A stretch of 64,000 bases of DNA. Origin: Actinomyces timonensis DSM 23838. Lineage in GTDB: Bacteria; Actinomycetota; Actinomycetes; Actinomycetales; Actinomycetaceae. The stretch spans positions 336,142-400,141 of the forward strand of contig NZ_JH806634.1 in the NCBI RefSeq assembly GCF_000295095.1, read 5' to 3'. The translations under genes and the position numbers were made by a program. Below the pieces are notes generated by a model that saw nothing but the letters and a program-made list of their open reading frames with translations, had not been told where the DNA came from and did not search any database. This document shows positions 41,973 through 49,016 of the stretch, one piece after another (positions within the stretch are counted from its first letter, which is position 1; every line of letters starts with the position of its first letter).

Positions 41973-43021
41973 CGTGGGCCTCCCTCACCCTTGCCGTCCT
42001 GTGGCGCCGCGGCGGCGTGCCTTCCTCCCGCCTGGGAGCGGGCGCCGTCGCCCGCCTCGCCGACGGCCCGCAGGAAGGCCTCCTCCAGCCCGTGACGGGT
42101 GGCGTCCATGGAGACCAGGCCGCAACCGGCCTCGGCCAGCAGGCCGGGGAGACGCAGGTGCGCCGTCTCCGGGGCGGCCGTGCGCACCGAGACGCGCTGC
42201 GGGTCCTCCGCGCCGATCTCCACGCCCGCCACCCACTCCTGGCGGCGCAGGACCTCGGCCACGGGGACGGCGTCGCGGGCCGTGCGCAGCTCGATGCTCG
42301 TCGCCCGCGTCCCGGCGGTCAGCTCCTCGGTCCTCCCGGCGGTGATGAGGCGGCCGGCGTCGATGATGGCGACGCGATCGCAGACGCGCTCGGCGTCGTC
42401 GAGCAGGTGCGTGGAGAGCAGGACCGTGGTGCGCCCGCGCAGGGAGGCGATGAGGTCGAGCAGCTCCCGGCGGCCGACGGGGTCGAGCGCGGAGGTGGGC
42501 TCGTCCATGATGAGGAGGCGCGGCGCGCTGATGAGGGTCCGCGCGAGGCCGAGGCGCTGGCGCATGCCGCGCGAGTAGGCGCGGGTGGGCTGCGTGACGC
42601 CCTCGAGACCGGCAAGGGCGAGCAGGCTGCGCGCGCGACGGCGTCGCAGGGCGGCCTCCAAGCCGGCGAGCCTCCCGGCGTGGTCGAGCACCTCGTCGGC
42701 CCGCATCCATCCGTGGAATCCGGGGACGTCGGGCAGGTAGCCGATGGTCCCGGCGGCGAGCGCCCGGGAGGCGTCCTGCCCCAGGACGCTCATGGCGCCG
42801 GACGTGGGCGCGCTGAGCCCGAGCACCATGCGGATCGTCGTGGTCTTTCCCGCCCCGTTGCGGCCGAGGAAGCCGAAGATCGATCCCTCGGGGACGGCGA
42901 GGTCGAGGTCATCGACGACGGCGCGCTCCCCGTAGCGCTTGGTCAGGCCGCTCAGGCGCAGTGCTGGGGCGCCGTCGGGCGCGGGGGCCGCCGCGCCGTC
43001 CGCGGGGGTGGGATCGCTCAT
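41969..43021 (-). CDS. ABC transporter ATP-binding protein (exporter type)
   Basis: A 350-residue ATPase. Walker A 'GRNGAGKTTTIRMVLG', signature 'YSRGMRQRLGLARTL' and Walker B 'LLIMDEPTSALDPVGRRELL' are complete. The C-terminal about 120 residues ('SIELRTARDAVPVAEVLRRQEWV') form the regulatory domain seen in ABC-2 export ATPases. A Pro/Ala leader precedes 'LRLSGLTKRYGERAVVDDLDLAV'. ATG 43021 lacks a strong binding site but sits eight bases after the upstream gene's stop, so coupling is likely. Works with the permease immediately downstream. Confidence 0.92.
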   Translation of the reverse strand: MSDPTPADGAAAPAPDGAPALRLSGLTKRYGERAVVDDLDLAVPEGSIFGFLGRNGAGKTTTIRMVLGLSAPTSGAMSVLGQDASRALAAGTIGYLPDVPGFHGWMRADEVLDHAGRLAGLEAALRRRRARSLLALAGLEGVTQPTRAYSRGMRQRLGLARTLISAPRLLIMDEPTSALDPVGRRELLDLIASLRGRTTVLLSTHLLDDAERVCDRVAIIDAGRLITAGRTEELTAGTRATSIELRTARDAVPVAEVLRRQEWVAGVEIGAEDPQRVSVRTAAPETAHLRLPGLLAEAGCGLVSMDATRHGLEEAFLRAVGEAGDGARSQAGGRHAAAAPQDGKGEGGPR

Positions 43022-43028
43022 CGGGGCC

Positions 43029-43310
43029 TCACCTCGGGCCTGGCCCGTAGATGTCGGCCACGGCGTCTTCGACGGAGCCCCGAGACCGCTCCGCCCGGGG
43101 CGCCTCGACGACGGGGGCGGGCGCCCGGCCCGCCACGAGGAAGGCGATCGGCCCCACCATCGACAGGCACACGATGATCGCCAGCCACTGCCAGCGGCCC
43201 AGGGTGAAGCGGTCCTCAGGGGTTGTCAACCAGAGCCGCAGCGCGACGAGGAGAAGGATGATCTGGATCGTCGCCGCGACGGCCAGCGCGGCGATGGTGG
43301 TGCTGCTCAT
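43029..43310 (-). CDS. PLDc_N domain small membrane protein
   Basis: A 93-residue protein with two helices ('TIAALAVAATIQIILLLVALRLWL' and 'WLAIIVCLSMVGPIAFLVAGR') joined by 'TTPEDRFTLGRWQ', the layout of the phospholipase D-nuclease N-terminal (PLDc_N) domain that often accompanies ABC-2 exporters and immunity-type membrane proteins. A charged C-terminal tail follows. The ATG overlaps the preceding stop as ATGA. It has no nuclease domain of its own. Its constant place between regulator genes and the ABC transporter suggests an accessory role in the transporter's expression or assembly. Confidence 0.8.
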   Translation of the reverse strand: MSSTTIAALAVAATIQIILLLVALRLWLTTPEDRFTLGRWQWLAIIVCLSMVGPIAFLVAGRAPAPVVEAPRAERSRGSVEDAVADIYGPGPR

Positions 43311-44077
43311 GACTGCTCCTCGCTGCTTGTGATGGGGGTGGTGGTTCTCATGGCGCGGTGGATCGCGGACCGCGTCGCGGCGACGGCGAGGCCGGTCGCG
43401 ACGGCGGCGGCCCCGGCCACGACCGCGGCCTGCTGGGCGCGGCAGGCCTGTCCCCGCGCCTGGAGCGCGCCGGCGATCCCGGCGCCTGTGAGCATGAGGG
43501 AGGTGGCGGCGTGCCCGAGTCGTTGGGGGAGGGGAGCGCCCTGCGCGAGGTCGACGGCGCCGAGCGCGGTGGAGACGAGCGCGGCGGGCACTGTTGAGGT
43601 GAGCGCTGTGGGCACTGTGGGCAGGGTGCTCGTGACGCCCCTGTTGGGCGCTGCCGCGCGCGCCGCTACCGGGGCGCACCGGCTGCCGACGGCCGCGCTG
43701 GCGGCCGCGCCCACGGCGAGCGCCGCTGGCGCCAGGCTGAGCGCCGCCATGCCCACGGGCCCCAGGCGGAGGTCGTCACCCAGGTCATCCGGGTGGGCCC
43801 AGCCCGCGCGCACGGCCAGAGCCCCGAGGTTGACGTCCCAGCCGATGCCCCAGGCGCGTGGCACGAGAATGGGATCGGTGGGGGAGTAGTGGCGGGCGGA
43901 GCGCTCGCGCAGGCCTCGTGGATCGAGGGAGACGGGGACACCGAGGACGCGGTGGACCGCGGGGTACTCGCCCGCGTCCCAGGCGGCCTCCTCCCACACG
44001 GTGGGCTCCACGAACGGCGTGGGCTCCAGAGCGTCCGCAGCGCTGTCCGCGGGGCTGCTGGTCTTATCCGTGCTCAT
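43307..44077 (-). CDS. DUF5808-like membrane protein
   Basis: A 256-residue protein. Residues about 65-95 read 'YSPTDPILVPRAWGIGWDVNLG', matching the DUF5808 pattern of a proline/aromatic motif followed by 'G.GW..N.G'. The rest is mainly Ala-rich hydrophobic segments (near residues 110-130, 150-170 and 205-230) and may hold two to four helices. Function unknown; in other actinobacteria the domain is found beside PadR regulators and small exporters, as here. It starts one base after the PadR stop and overlaps the PLDc_N gene, so it is part of the same operon. Confidence 0.65.
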   Translation of the reverse strand: MSTDKTSSPADSAADALEPTPFVEPTVWEEAAWDAGEYPAVHRVLGVPVSLDPRGLRERSARHYSPTDPILVPRAWGIGWDVNLGALAVRAGWAHPDDLGDDLRLGPVGMAALSLAPAALAVGAAASAAVGSRCAPVAARAAAPNRGVTSTLPTVPTALTSTVPAALVSTALGAVDLAQGAPLPQRLGHAATSLMLTGAGIAGALQARGQACRAQQAAVVAGAAAVATGLAVAATRSAIHRAMRTTTPITSSEEQS

Positions 44078-44078
44078 C

Positions 44079-44525
44079 TCAGTTCTCCGTCCTCATGTCG
44101 CGTGCTCTGGTGGTTGATGCTGGGCCGCCCAGGATGGTGGCCATGTCCCTGCTCAGAGCCAGCCAGACCCGGCGCTGGGCGGCCAGGCGCTCGCGGCCGG
44201 CCTCGGTGAGCAGGTAGTAGCGCCGGGGCGGCCCGCTGGGCGACTCCTGCCAGGTGGTCTCCACGACTCCGGCGGCGCGCAGGCGGGACAGGAGCGGGTA
44301 GACGGTGCCCTGGGGGGCGGCGAGGGTGGGCAAGGCGGCGAGCTCCTCGACGAGGGCGCCGGCATAGATGCCGTCGGGCTCGGCGCGCTCGACGAGCGCC
44401 AGGACGGCGAGCTCGAGGGCTCCTTTGCGCAGTTGCGGCTCAGCGGTGCCGCCCGCTGACGGGGCGGCGGCGCTGGCCGGCTTTGTCGTCTTGGCCGCTT
44501 TCGCTGCCTTCGCCGCCTTGGCCAT
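44079..44525 (-). CDS. PadR family transcriptional regulator
   Basis: A 148-residue regulator with the PadR winged helix: 'LRKGALELAVLALVERAEPDGIYAGALVEEL', 'PQGTVYPLLSRLRAAGVVETTW' and 'RRYYLLTEAGRERLAAQ'. A short C-terminal helix 'VWLALSRDMATILGG' would dimerise. ATG 44525 was chosen because the core lies downstream and the leader is a Lys/Ala repeat ('AKAAKAAKAAKTTKP'). It is the first gene of the operon PadR-DUF5808-PLDc_N-ABC ATPase-permease. A palindrome inside its own promoter makes autorepression likely; induction by a substrate of the exporter would follow from family behaviour. Confidence 0.9.
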   Translation of the reverse strand: MAKAAKAAKAAKTTKPASAAAPSAGGTAEPQLRKGALELAVLALVERAEPDGIYAGALVEELAALPTLAAPQGTVYPLLSRLRAAGVVETTWQESPSGPPRRYYLLTEAGRERLAAQRRVWLALSRDMATILGGPASTTRARDMRTEN

Positions 44526-44571
44526 GGCGTCCCCGCCTCTCGTGTGCTCGCAACTTCCTTGTCTCACCATC

Positions 44572-44601
44572 TATCTTGCAACACAAGGTACCTGGTGTCA
44601 A
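44572..44601 (-). promoter_or_regulatory. Promoter and operator of the PadR-ABC operon
   Basis: On the minus strand TTGACA (complement of 44596-44601) is followed after 18 bases by AAGATA (complement of 44572-44577). The spacer is filled by an 18-bp near-perfect palindrome ACACAAGGTACCTGGTGT (44581-44598, two mismatches). A repressor bound there would block RNA polymerase. The start codon follows about 50 bases on. Confidence 0.65.
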
Positions 44602-44713
44602 CAGCTCGGTGTGGGCGAGCGCGGGCTGGTGTCCGGTCCTGCGCCGGCTCCACACCCCGTGCCCATGGCCGGCCCTCGCGCCCTGGGCCCGCAGAAACCG
44701 TCTCGCCCCGCCC

Positions 44714-44803
44714 TTGCGCCCTCAAGCTGCGAGGATGAGGGCGCAACACGGGGGTGAGGGAGCGGGGGCGGGCCGAGACGGCAACGCGGGGGTGAGGGCG
44801 CAA
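44714..44803. repeat. Three copies of GAGGGCGCAA, one inverted
   Basis: TTGCGCCCTC (44714-44723) faces GAGGGCGCAA (44737-44746), a perfect 10-bp inverted pair with 13 bases between, and a third copy GAGGGCGCAA lies at 44794-44803. The two direct copies share the wider context GGxTGAGGGCGCAAxACG. It lies between two divergent operons, 40-130 bp ahead of the sigma-factor promoter. Part of a 355-bp non-coding stretch (44526-44880). Confidence 0.55.
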
Positions 44804-44844
44804 AACGAGGCTGCCGCGGACGGGAGCGCTGGTCGCTGAGCGCG

Positions 44845-44870
44845 GGAACAAGCGGGGCGCCGTCGTCGTT
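44845..44870 (+). promoter_or_regulatory. SigR-type autoregulatory promoter (GGAAC-N18-GTT)
   Basis: GGAAC at 44845-44849 and GTT at 44868-44870 are separated by exactly 18 bases, the consensus of SigR/SigH ECF promoters (GGAAT/C-N18-GTT). The first start codon of the sigma gene (44881) lies 10 bases after GTT, which would give a nearly leaderless mRNA. Autoregulation through such a promoter is known for SigR in Streptomyces. Confidence 0.65.
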
Positions 44871-44880
44871 GGAGGGAGCG

Positions 44881-45801
44881 ATGACTGTGATGACCGAGAC
44901 GGCCACGCGCCCCAGCCCTGTGGCCCTGATGACCCCCGTCCTCGATGCCCTCACGGGCGGCCCGCGCCGGCCATCCCGCGCGGCCCGGCGCATCGCGCTA
45001 GGCTCGCCGGTGATGACCCAGCAGCAGAACCAGAGCGGCGAGCGCCCCGTGAGCACGATCGACCACGAGGGCCGCCCCATCGGCGAGCCCTCCTCGGCGC
45101 CGACTCCCGCGGACACCGTCGGCCCCGCGGACGCCGTTCTCGATACCTCCCAGGAGATCCAGGAGATCGAGGACTACGGCGACGACCCCATGCGCGCCCC
45201 CGCCGATGAGGACGCCGAGGCCCGCGCAGCCCGCTTCGAGGCCGAGGCCCTGCCCTACCTCGACCAGCTCTACGGCGCCGCCCTGCGCATGACGCGCAAC
45301 CGCTCCGACGCCGAGGACCTCGTCCAGGACGCCTACGCCAAGGCCTTCGCCTCCTTCCACCAGTACCGCCCCGGCACCAACCTCAAGGCCTGGCTCTACC
45401 GGATCCTGACCAACACCTTCATCAACTCCTACCGCAAGAAGCAGCGCGAGCCCCTGCAGTCCGACGCCGACGCCGTCGAGGACTGGCAGCTCCACCGCGC
45501 CGCCTCCCATGACTCCGTCGGGCTGCCCAGCGCCGAGTCCCTCGCGCTCGACGAGCTCCCCGACGACGAGATCAAGGCCGCCTTCAACGAGCTGACCGAG
45601 GAGAGGCGCCTGGCCGTCTACCTCGCCGACGTCGAGGGCTTCGCCTACAAGGAGATCGCCGAGATCATGGGCACCCCGATCGGCACGGTCATGTCCCGCC
45701 TGCACCGCGGGCGCCGCCAGCTGCGCGAGCTTCTGGCCGACCACGCCCGCCAGCTCGGCTACCTCCCCGCCGGCTCTGCCGACGATGAGGAGGGCGAGTG
45801 A
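44881..45801 (+). CDS. sigR: ECF RNA polymerase sigma factor, SigR/SigH type
   Basis: A 306-residue sigma factor from ATG 44881. Region 2 is '[34 protein letters not shown]' with '[24 protein letters not shown]', and region 4 is '[39 protein letters not shown]', both diagnostic of the thiol-oxidative-stress SigR/SigH group. The first about 90 residues are a variable extension. A second in-frame ATG at 45013, eight bases after a TAGGCT hexamer, would give a 262-residue form. Long and short SigR forms from two promoters are established in Streptomyces. Followed by its anti-sigma factor with a TGATG overlap. Confidence 0.92.
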   Translation: MTVMTETATRPSPVALMTPVLDALTGGPRRPSRAARRIALGSPVMTQQQNQSGERPVSTIDHEGRPIGEPSSAPTPADTVGPADAVLDTSQEIQEIEDYGDDPMRAPADEDAEARAARFEAEALPYLDQLYGAALRMTRNRSDAEDLVQDAYAKAFASFHQYRPGTNLKAWLYRILTNTFINSYRKKQREPLQSDADAVEDWQLHRAASHDSVGLPSAESLALDELPDDEIKAAFNELTEERRLAVYLADVEGFAYKEIAEIMGTPIGTVMSRLHRGRRQLRELLADHARQLGYLPAGSADDEEGE

Positions 45802-46214
45802 TGAGCACCCCCGACACCACCGCCGCGCGCGGCACGCGGGCGAGCGAGCCCCAGGCCTCCTCCTCCCCGGAGGGCGGCTGTACCTCCTGCGAGGAGATGA
45901 TCGCCCACCTCCAGGCCTTCCTCGACCACGAGTGCGAGCAGTCCGTCGCTGAGCGCCTGGCGCGGCACGTGGCCGAATGCGAGCACTGCGCCCAGATCGC
46001 CGACGCCGAGCAGCACCTGCGCGCCATCATCCGCTCGCGCTGCGCCGAGCAGGCGCCCCCCGAGCTCCGTGCCCGTGTCCTCGGGCGCCTCGCCGTTCTG
46101 CGCGGGACGGTCACCGTCACCTCCGTCTCCCGGACGACGTCCACCACCGTGTCCAGCGACGGCGCCCAGGTGACCGTCACCCGGACGAGCTCGCTGCGCG
46201 TCGAGCGGGACTGA
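45801..46214 (+). CDS. rsrA: Zinc-binding anti-sigma factor, mycothiol-system type
   Basis: A 137-residue anti-sigma factor. The ZAS motif H-x3-C-x2-C is present as 'HVAECEHC', with an upstream 'CTSCEEMIAHLQAFLDHEC' cysteine pair as in RsrA/RshA; oxidation of these cysteines releases zinc and the sigma factor. The C-terminal 55 residues are a Thr/Ser/Val-rich tail ('VTVTSVSRTTSTTVSS') not seen in Streptomyces RsrA. ATG 45801 overlaps the sigma stop; a GTG at 45798 would add one residue. It is co-transcribed with the sigma factor, as in other actinobacteria. Confidence 0.92.
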   Translation: MSTPDTTAARGTRASEPQASSSPEGGCTSCEEMIAHLQAFLDHECEQSVAERLARHVAECEHCAQIADAEQHLRAIIRSRCAEQAPPELRARVLGRLAVLRGTVTVTSVSRTTSTTVSSDGAQVTVTRTSSLRVERD

Positions 46215-46375
46215 GCCGCCTTCCCGCAGGGCCCGGACCTCAGGGCCGGGCCAGGGCTGTGTCCAGGCGCACGCCGTCGGGATCGCCCCCGATTAGCGGG
46301 CCCTCGGCGCGGTGTGGGAAGATGACCCACGTTCCTTGCCCCCTCGTGGGGCAGATCTGACACGAGGAGGCAACC

Positions 46376-46450
46376 ATGAGCAAGCGCGGTCGCAAGCGCA
46401 GGGCCCGGGCCAAGGGCGGGGCGAACCACGGCAAGCGCCCCAACGCCTGA
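46376..46450 (+). CDS. 50S ribosomal protein bL37
   Basis: A 24-residue, strongly basic protein, MSKRGRKRRARAKGG followed by ANHGKRPNA. The ending 'ANHGKRPNA' and the basic start match bL37, the small actinobacterial ribosomal protein seen in mycobacterial 50S structures. The place directly behind the SigR-type/anti-sigma pair is also typical. GAGGAGG lies seven bases ahead of the ATG. A small hairpin (TGCCCC/GGGGCA, 46337-46353) lies 23 bases ahead of the ATG, in the probable leader. The gene is too short for ordinary gene finders and is often missed. Confidence 0.88.
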   Translation: MSKRGRKRRARAKGGANHGKRPNA

Positions 46451-46580
46451 GCCGGGCGGCATCGCCCAGAGCATTCGACGACGGCGGTCGGTCACATCGG
46501 TGATCGGCCGCCGTCGCGCTGCGGTGGAGGTGGGTGATCTCGGTGTTGTGGTGGCTCGGATTCCACGGAAGGATAGGGGC

Positions 46581-46727
46581 ATGCCCGTGCCCAAGAAGGA
46601 TCCCGATGGGCTTGAGGAGCGTATCGAGGATGAGGTTGATCTCAAGGCATGGCAGGAGGCGCGAGCGGAGTATGACGCCGATCCTGTGACGGTGACCTCG
46701 GATGCGATGGCGCGCAAGTACGCATGA
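46581..46727 (+). CDS. Small acidic antitoxin-like protein
   Basis: A 48-residue protein starting at ATG 46581 (GGAAGGATAGGGGC upstream). It reads 'MPVPKKDPDGLEERIEDEVD' and ends 'DADPVTVTSDAMARKYA', a pattern close to the C-terminal parts of small type II antitoxins of the RelB/Phd type, whose last residues are commonly 'VxxRYG'-like. No toxin follows; the next gene is on the opposite strand. Codon usage (for example GAT, GAG and GGA codons) is less GC-biased than in neighbours. It may be an orphan antitoxin or an unrelated small regulator. Confidence 0.5.
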   Translation: MPVPKKDPDGLEERIEDEVDLKAWQEARAEYDADPVTVTSDAMARKYA

Positions 46728-46768
46728 GCCTCCGGCGCTTGTCCGCCCAGCCCCCGCATCCGGCGCTC

Positions 46769-47326
46769 TCAGACCGCGGTCGGTACCGCCGACGGCCCCG
46801 GCTCGGTCCGTCTCCAATAGCCCACGAGCGCCACGGTGAGCGCAGGCGGCCAGACCAGCATGGGCGCGTAGGCGAGCGCGAGGACGAGGACCTGGATGAG
46901 GCTCATCCCCGGCGTGGGAGTGAAGCCCTCAGCCAGTCCCAACCACCGCAGGGTAAAGAGGGCGGTCACCCCGTAGATGATGGCGTAGAGCAGGGCATCA
47001 CCGGCGCCCCCGACCACGATGGGCAGCCATCGGGGAATCGCCCTGCCGCCGATCCAGGGCAGCCAGCGCGGCAGGCGCTCGCTCCAGGAGCCGCAGAGGC
47101 ACAGGCACACGGCGGCCGCCCCGATCTGCACAGCCTCAAGGCTCAGCACGTAGGCGGTGCCGTCGGCGCTCTCCCGGTAGATGTGGGCGAGCCGGAAGCC
47201 CGTGTCGGCGCCGAGCAGCATGGCGACGCGCCAGAGCGCCGACGGCAGTGGGCACAGGAAGCACAGCCAGCAGGCGAGGCGCGCCCACCGGGGCGGAGGC
47301 TGGCTGAGCCGGTCACGGGTCGGCAT
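46769..47326 (-). CDS. Hypothetical four-helix membrane protein
   Basis: A 185-residue membrane protein from ATG 47326. Hydrophobic segments lie near residues 12-35 ('RLACWLCFLCPLPSALWRVAML'), 60-80, 105-130 and 150-172 ('VLVLALAYAPMLVWPPALTVALVG'). Cysteines cluster in helix 1 and in 'AAAVCLCLCGSW', but no metal motif is clear. An upstream start at 47422 would add residues of unlikely composition. No family is recognised. It converges with the small antitoxin-like gene and diverges from the NlpC/P60-like gene. Confidence 0.6.
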   Translation of the reverse strand: MPTRDRLSQPPPRWARLACWLCFLCPLPSALWRVAMLLGADTGFRLAHIYRESADGTAYVLSLEAVQIGAAAVCLCLCGSWSERLPRWLPWIGGRAIPRWLPIVVGGAGDALLYAIIYGVTALFTLRWLGLAEGFTPTPGMSLIQVLVLALAYAPMLVWPPALTVALVGYWRRTEPGPSAVPTAV

Positions 47327-47639
47327 TCGTCCAGTCTTGAGGCAGGCGAGGCGTGTGTCAAGGCTCCTCGCAGCAGTGCCTGTCAGTGGCTCCGCCAGCG
47401 CCACCGCCCCGAGGCGCTGCACGAGGCCCGATAAGCGCGCGGCGGAGCAAATGTGGCGAACGCCGTGCGGGGGAGACGGTTACGAGAAGGTCACGAACCG
47501 GTAGGGTCAAGGATGTCCAGGCGAGTTGATGCGCCGTCTCACGCCCTGCCACAACGCGCACCGGCCAGCCATCCGCTGGGGCCGAGGAGCGCTCCCCGCT
47601 GGGGAGTCGGTGCGCATCCAACCCTGAATAGGTTCCGCT
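47327..47639 (+). promoter_or_regulatory. Upstream region of the cell-wall amidase gene with promoter and structured leader
   Basis: TTACGA (47480-47485) and TAGGGT (47502-47507), 16 bases apart, make a plausible promoter, giving a leader of about 125 bases. The leader holds the palindrome GGAGCGCTCC (47586-47595) and the hairpin CTCCCC-GCT-GGGGAG (47592-47606). No c-di-AMP riboswitch core could be recognised. The ATG has only a weak binding site. Confidence 0.4.
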
Positions 47640-48914
47640 ATGCCAACCTTGCGAAGAACACGCTCATGCGCCCTCTCCGTGGTCGCCGCGGCCGCGCTGG
47701 CCGCGGTCGGCGCGCAGGCCGCGCCCGCACACGCGGCGCCCACCGCGGCCGACAAGAACGGTGACGGCTACGTCGCCACCTACGAGCTCATGCGCTCCAA
47801 CGGGCGCGACCTGCCCGGCCAGGTGACGACGACGGCCGATCGCAAGGCGGGTGATGGCATGTCCATGACCTACTCCATCGTCGCCAGCCTGCCTGACGGC
47901 GACCTCGGCCGCATGGCGGTGCCGCTCGAGGATGGCATGTACGCCGTCCCAGAGGGGCTGAGGACCCAGCCTGCGACCACCCCCAACGCCGCGGCGACGA
48001 GCGACGCTGTCGCCCGCGCCCAGACCTTCGTCGACGCCGGCAACAGCATCACCTGGGACGCCTCGCGCCCCACGCCCCTGAGCGGGCCGAAGCCGGTCCA
48101 TCAGCTCACCAGCGCCCCCTACGCGGTGACCTGCGCCAACTTCGTCGGCATGGTCCTGGTGGGCCTGGACTACAACCACAGCACGTACGTGGCGGACAAG
48201 AACACCCCGGTCGGCTACACCGTCGACTTCGGCCAGCGCGCCGAGGGCTCGGAGCTCTGGCAGGCCAACCACCTCGCCTCCTGGTTCTACGCCCATGGGG
48301 ACATGTGGCTGGACACGACCGGCGATTACCAGCCCGGCGACATCCTCTTCTTCTCCCAGCAGAACCCCGAGGGCAACAACAGCCGGGTCCGCAGCGGCCA
48401 GATCCCCACCTACTTCGCGAACGTCTACCACACCGCCATCTACATCGGTGACGGCAAGGTCATGCAGGCCACGGGCCCGGGCAAGGGCGTCACCATCGAC
48501 TCCCTGTCCGGCTCCCTGCGCGACGACATCACCCTGGTCGCCCGGCCCTCCTACTCCGGCGCTCCGTCGGGGAAGGCCTCCGGCGGCTCGAGCAGCACTG
48601 CCGCGCAGCCGGCCCCAGCCTCCCCGGAGGCGTCGTCCGGCAACGGCGAGGCTCCTTCCGCGTCCGAGGCGACGGTCGCCGCCACAGCCGCGCCCACGGC
48701 GGTCGGCGCCGGCGCCCCCTCGGCCGAGGGCACGACCCCCCAACCCTCCCCGGAGGCCAACGAGAAGGCCAGCGCGGCTGACCCGAATAAGGACCGCGGC
48801 CTGCTCGCGAGCACCGGTATCTCGGGCCACGCGCTGATCGCCGGCCTCGTGCTGCTCTCCGCTGGCGCGGTGCTGCTCGTGCTCTTCCGGCGCCGCTCCC
48901 AGCGCGCGAGCTGA
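47640..48914 (+). CDS. Cell-wall-anchored NlpC/P60-like cysteine hydrolase
   Basis: A 424-residue exported protein. Signal peptide residues 1-32 ('LSVVAAAALAAVGAQAAPAHA'). The catalytic domain (about residues 110-305) has 'PYAVTCANFVGMVLVGLDY', whose Cys fits the nucleophile, and 'NVYHTAIYIGDGKVMQATG', whose His fits the base, so a peptidoglycan endopeptidase or amidase is likely. A Ser/Ala/Pro/Glu linker of about 90 residues leads to the sorting signal 'LLASTG', a hydrophobic helix and 'RRRSQRAS'. LAxTG is the motif of actinobacterial class E sortases. It is secreted and would be attached to the wall. Monocistronic. Confidence 0.82.
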   Translation: MPTLRRTRSCALSVVAAAALAAVGAQAAPAHAAPTAADKNGDGYVATYELMRSNGRDLPGQVTTTADRKAGDGMSMTYSIVASLPDGDLGRMAVPLEDGMYAVPEGLRTQPATTPNAAATSDAVARAQTFVDAGNSITWDASRPTPLSGPKPVHQLTSAPYAVTCANFVGMVLVGLDYNHSTYVADKNTPVGYTVDFGQRAEGSELWQANHLASWFYAHGDMWLDTTGDYQPGDILFFSQQNPEGNNSRVRSGQIPTYFANVYHTAIYIGDGKVMQATGPGKGVTIDSLSGSLRDDITLVARPSYSGAPSGKASGGSSSTAAQPAPASPEASSGNGEAPSASEATVAATAAPTAVGAGAPSAEGTTPQPSPEANEKASAADPNKDRGLLASTGISGHALIAGLVLLSAGAVLLVLFRRRSQRAS

Positions 48915-48948
48915 GAAGCGGCCACGCGCCAAGGGCGACCACGATCAG

Positions 48949-48990
48949 CGGCGCCCTCACTGAGAGCCAGGCTCTCGGCGAGGGGCGCCG
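48949..48990. terminator. Bidirectional terminator hairpin
   Basis: CGGCGCCCTC (48949-48958) pairs with GAGGGGCGCCG (48980-48990, one bulge), and inside it GAGAGCC pairs with GGCTCTC around a single base. It lies between the convergent cell-wall hydrolase and SGNH hydrolase genes. Confidence 0.6.
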
Positions 48991-49016
48991 CCCGTCGTCG
49001 CGGGCCGTCAGGCGCC

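Noticed and set aside
44479-44525. Lys/Ala repeat at the PadR N-terminus as a functional tandem repeat
   Set aside because: It is a short low-complexity leader of a kind common in GC-rich actinobacteria; no clear function follows.
47514-47639. Possible c-di-AMP (ydaO-type) riboswitch in the leader of the cell-wall hydrolase gene
   Set aside because: Such genes are often controlled this way, and the leader is structured, but the conserved core bases near the 3' end (the CCGNNTCCGNCAGCTAACC-like segment) are absent.
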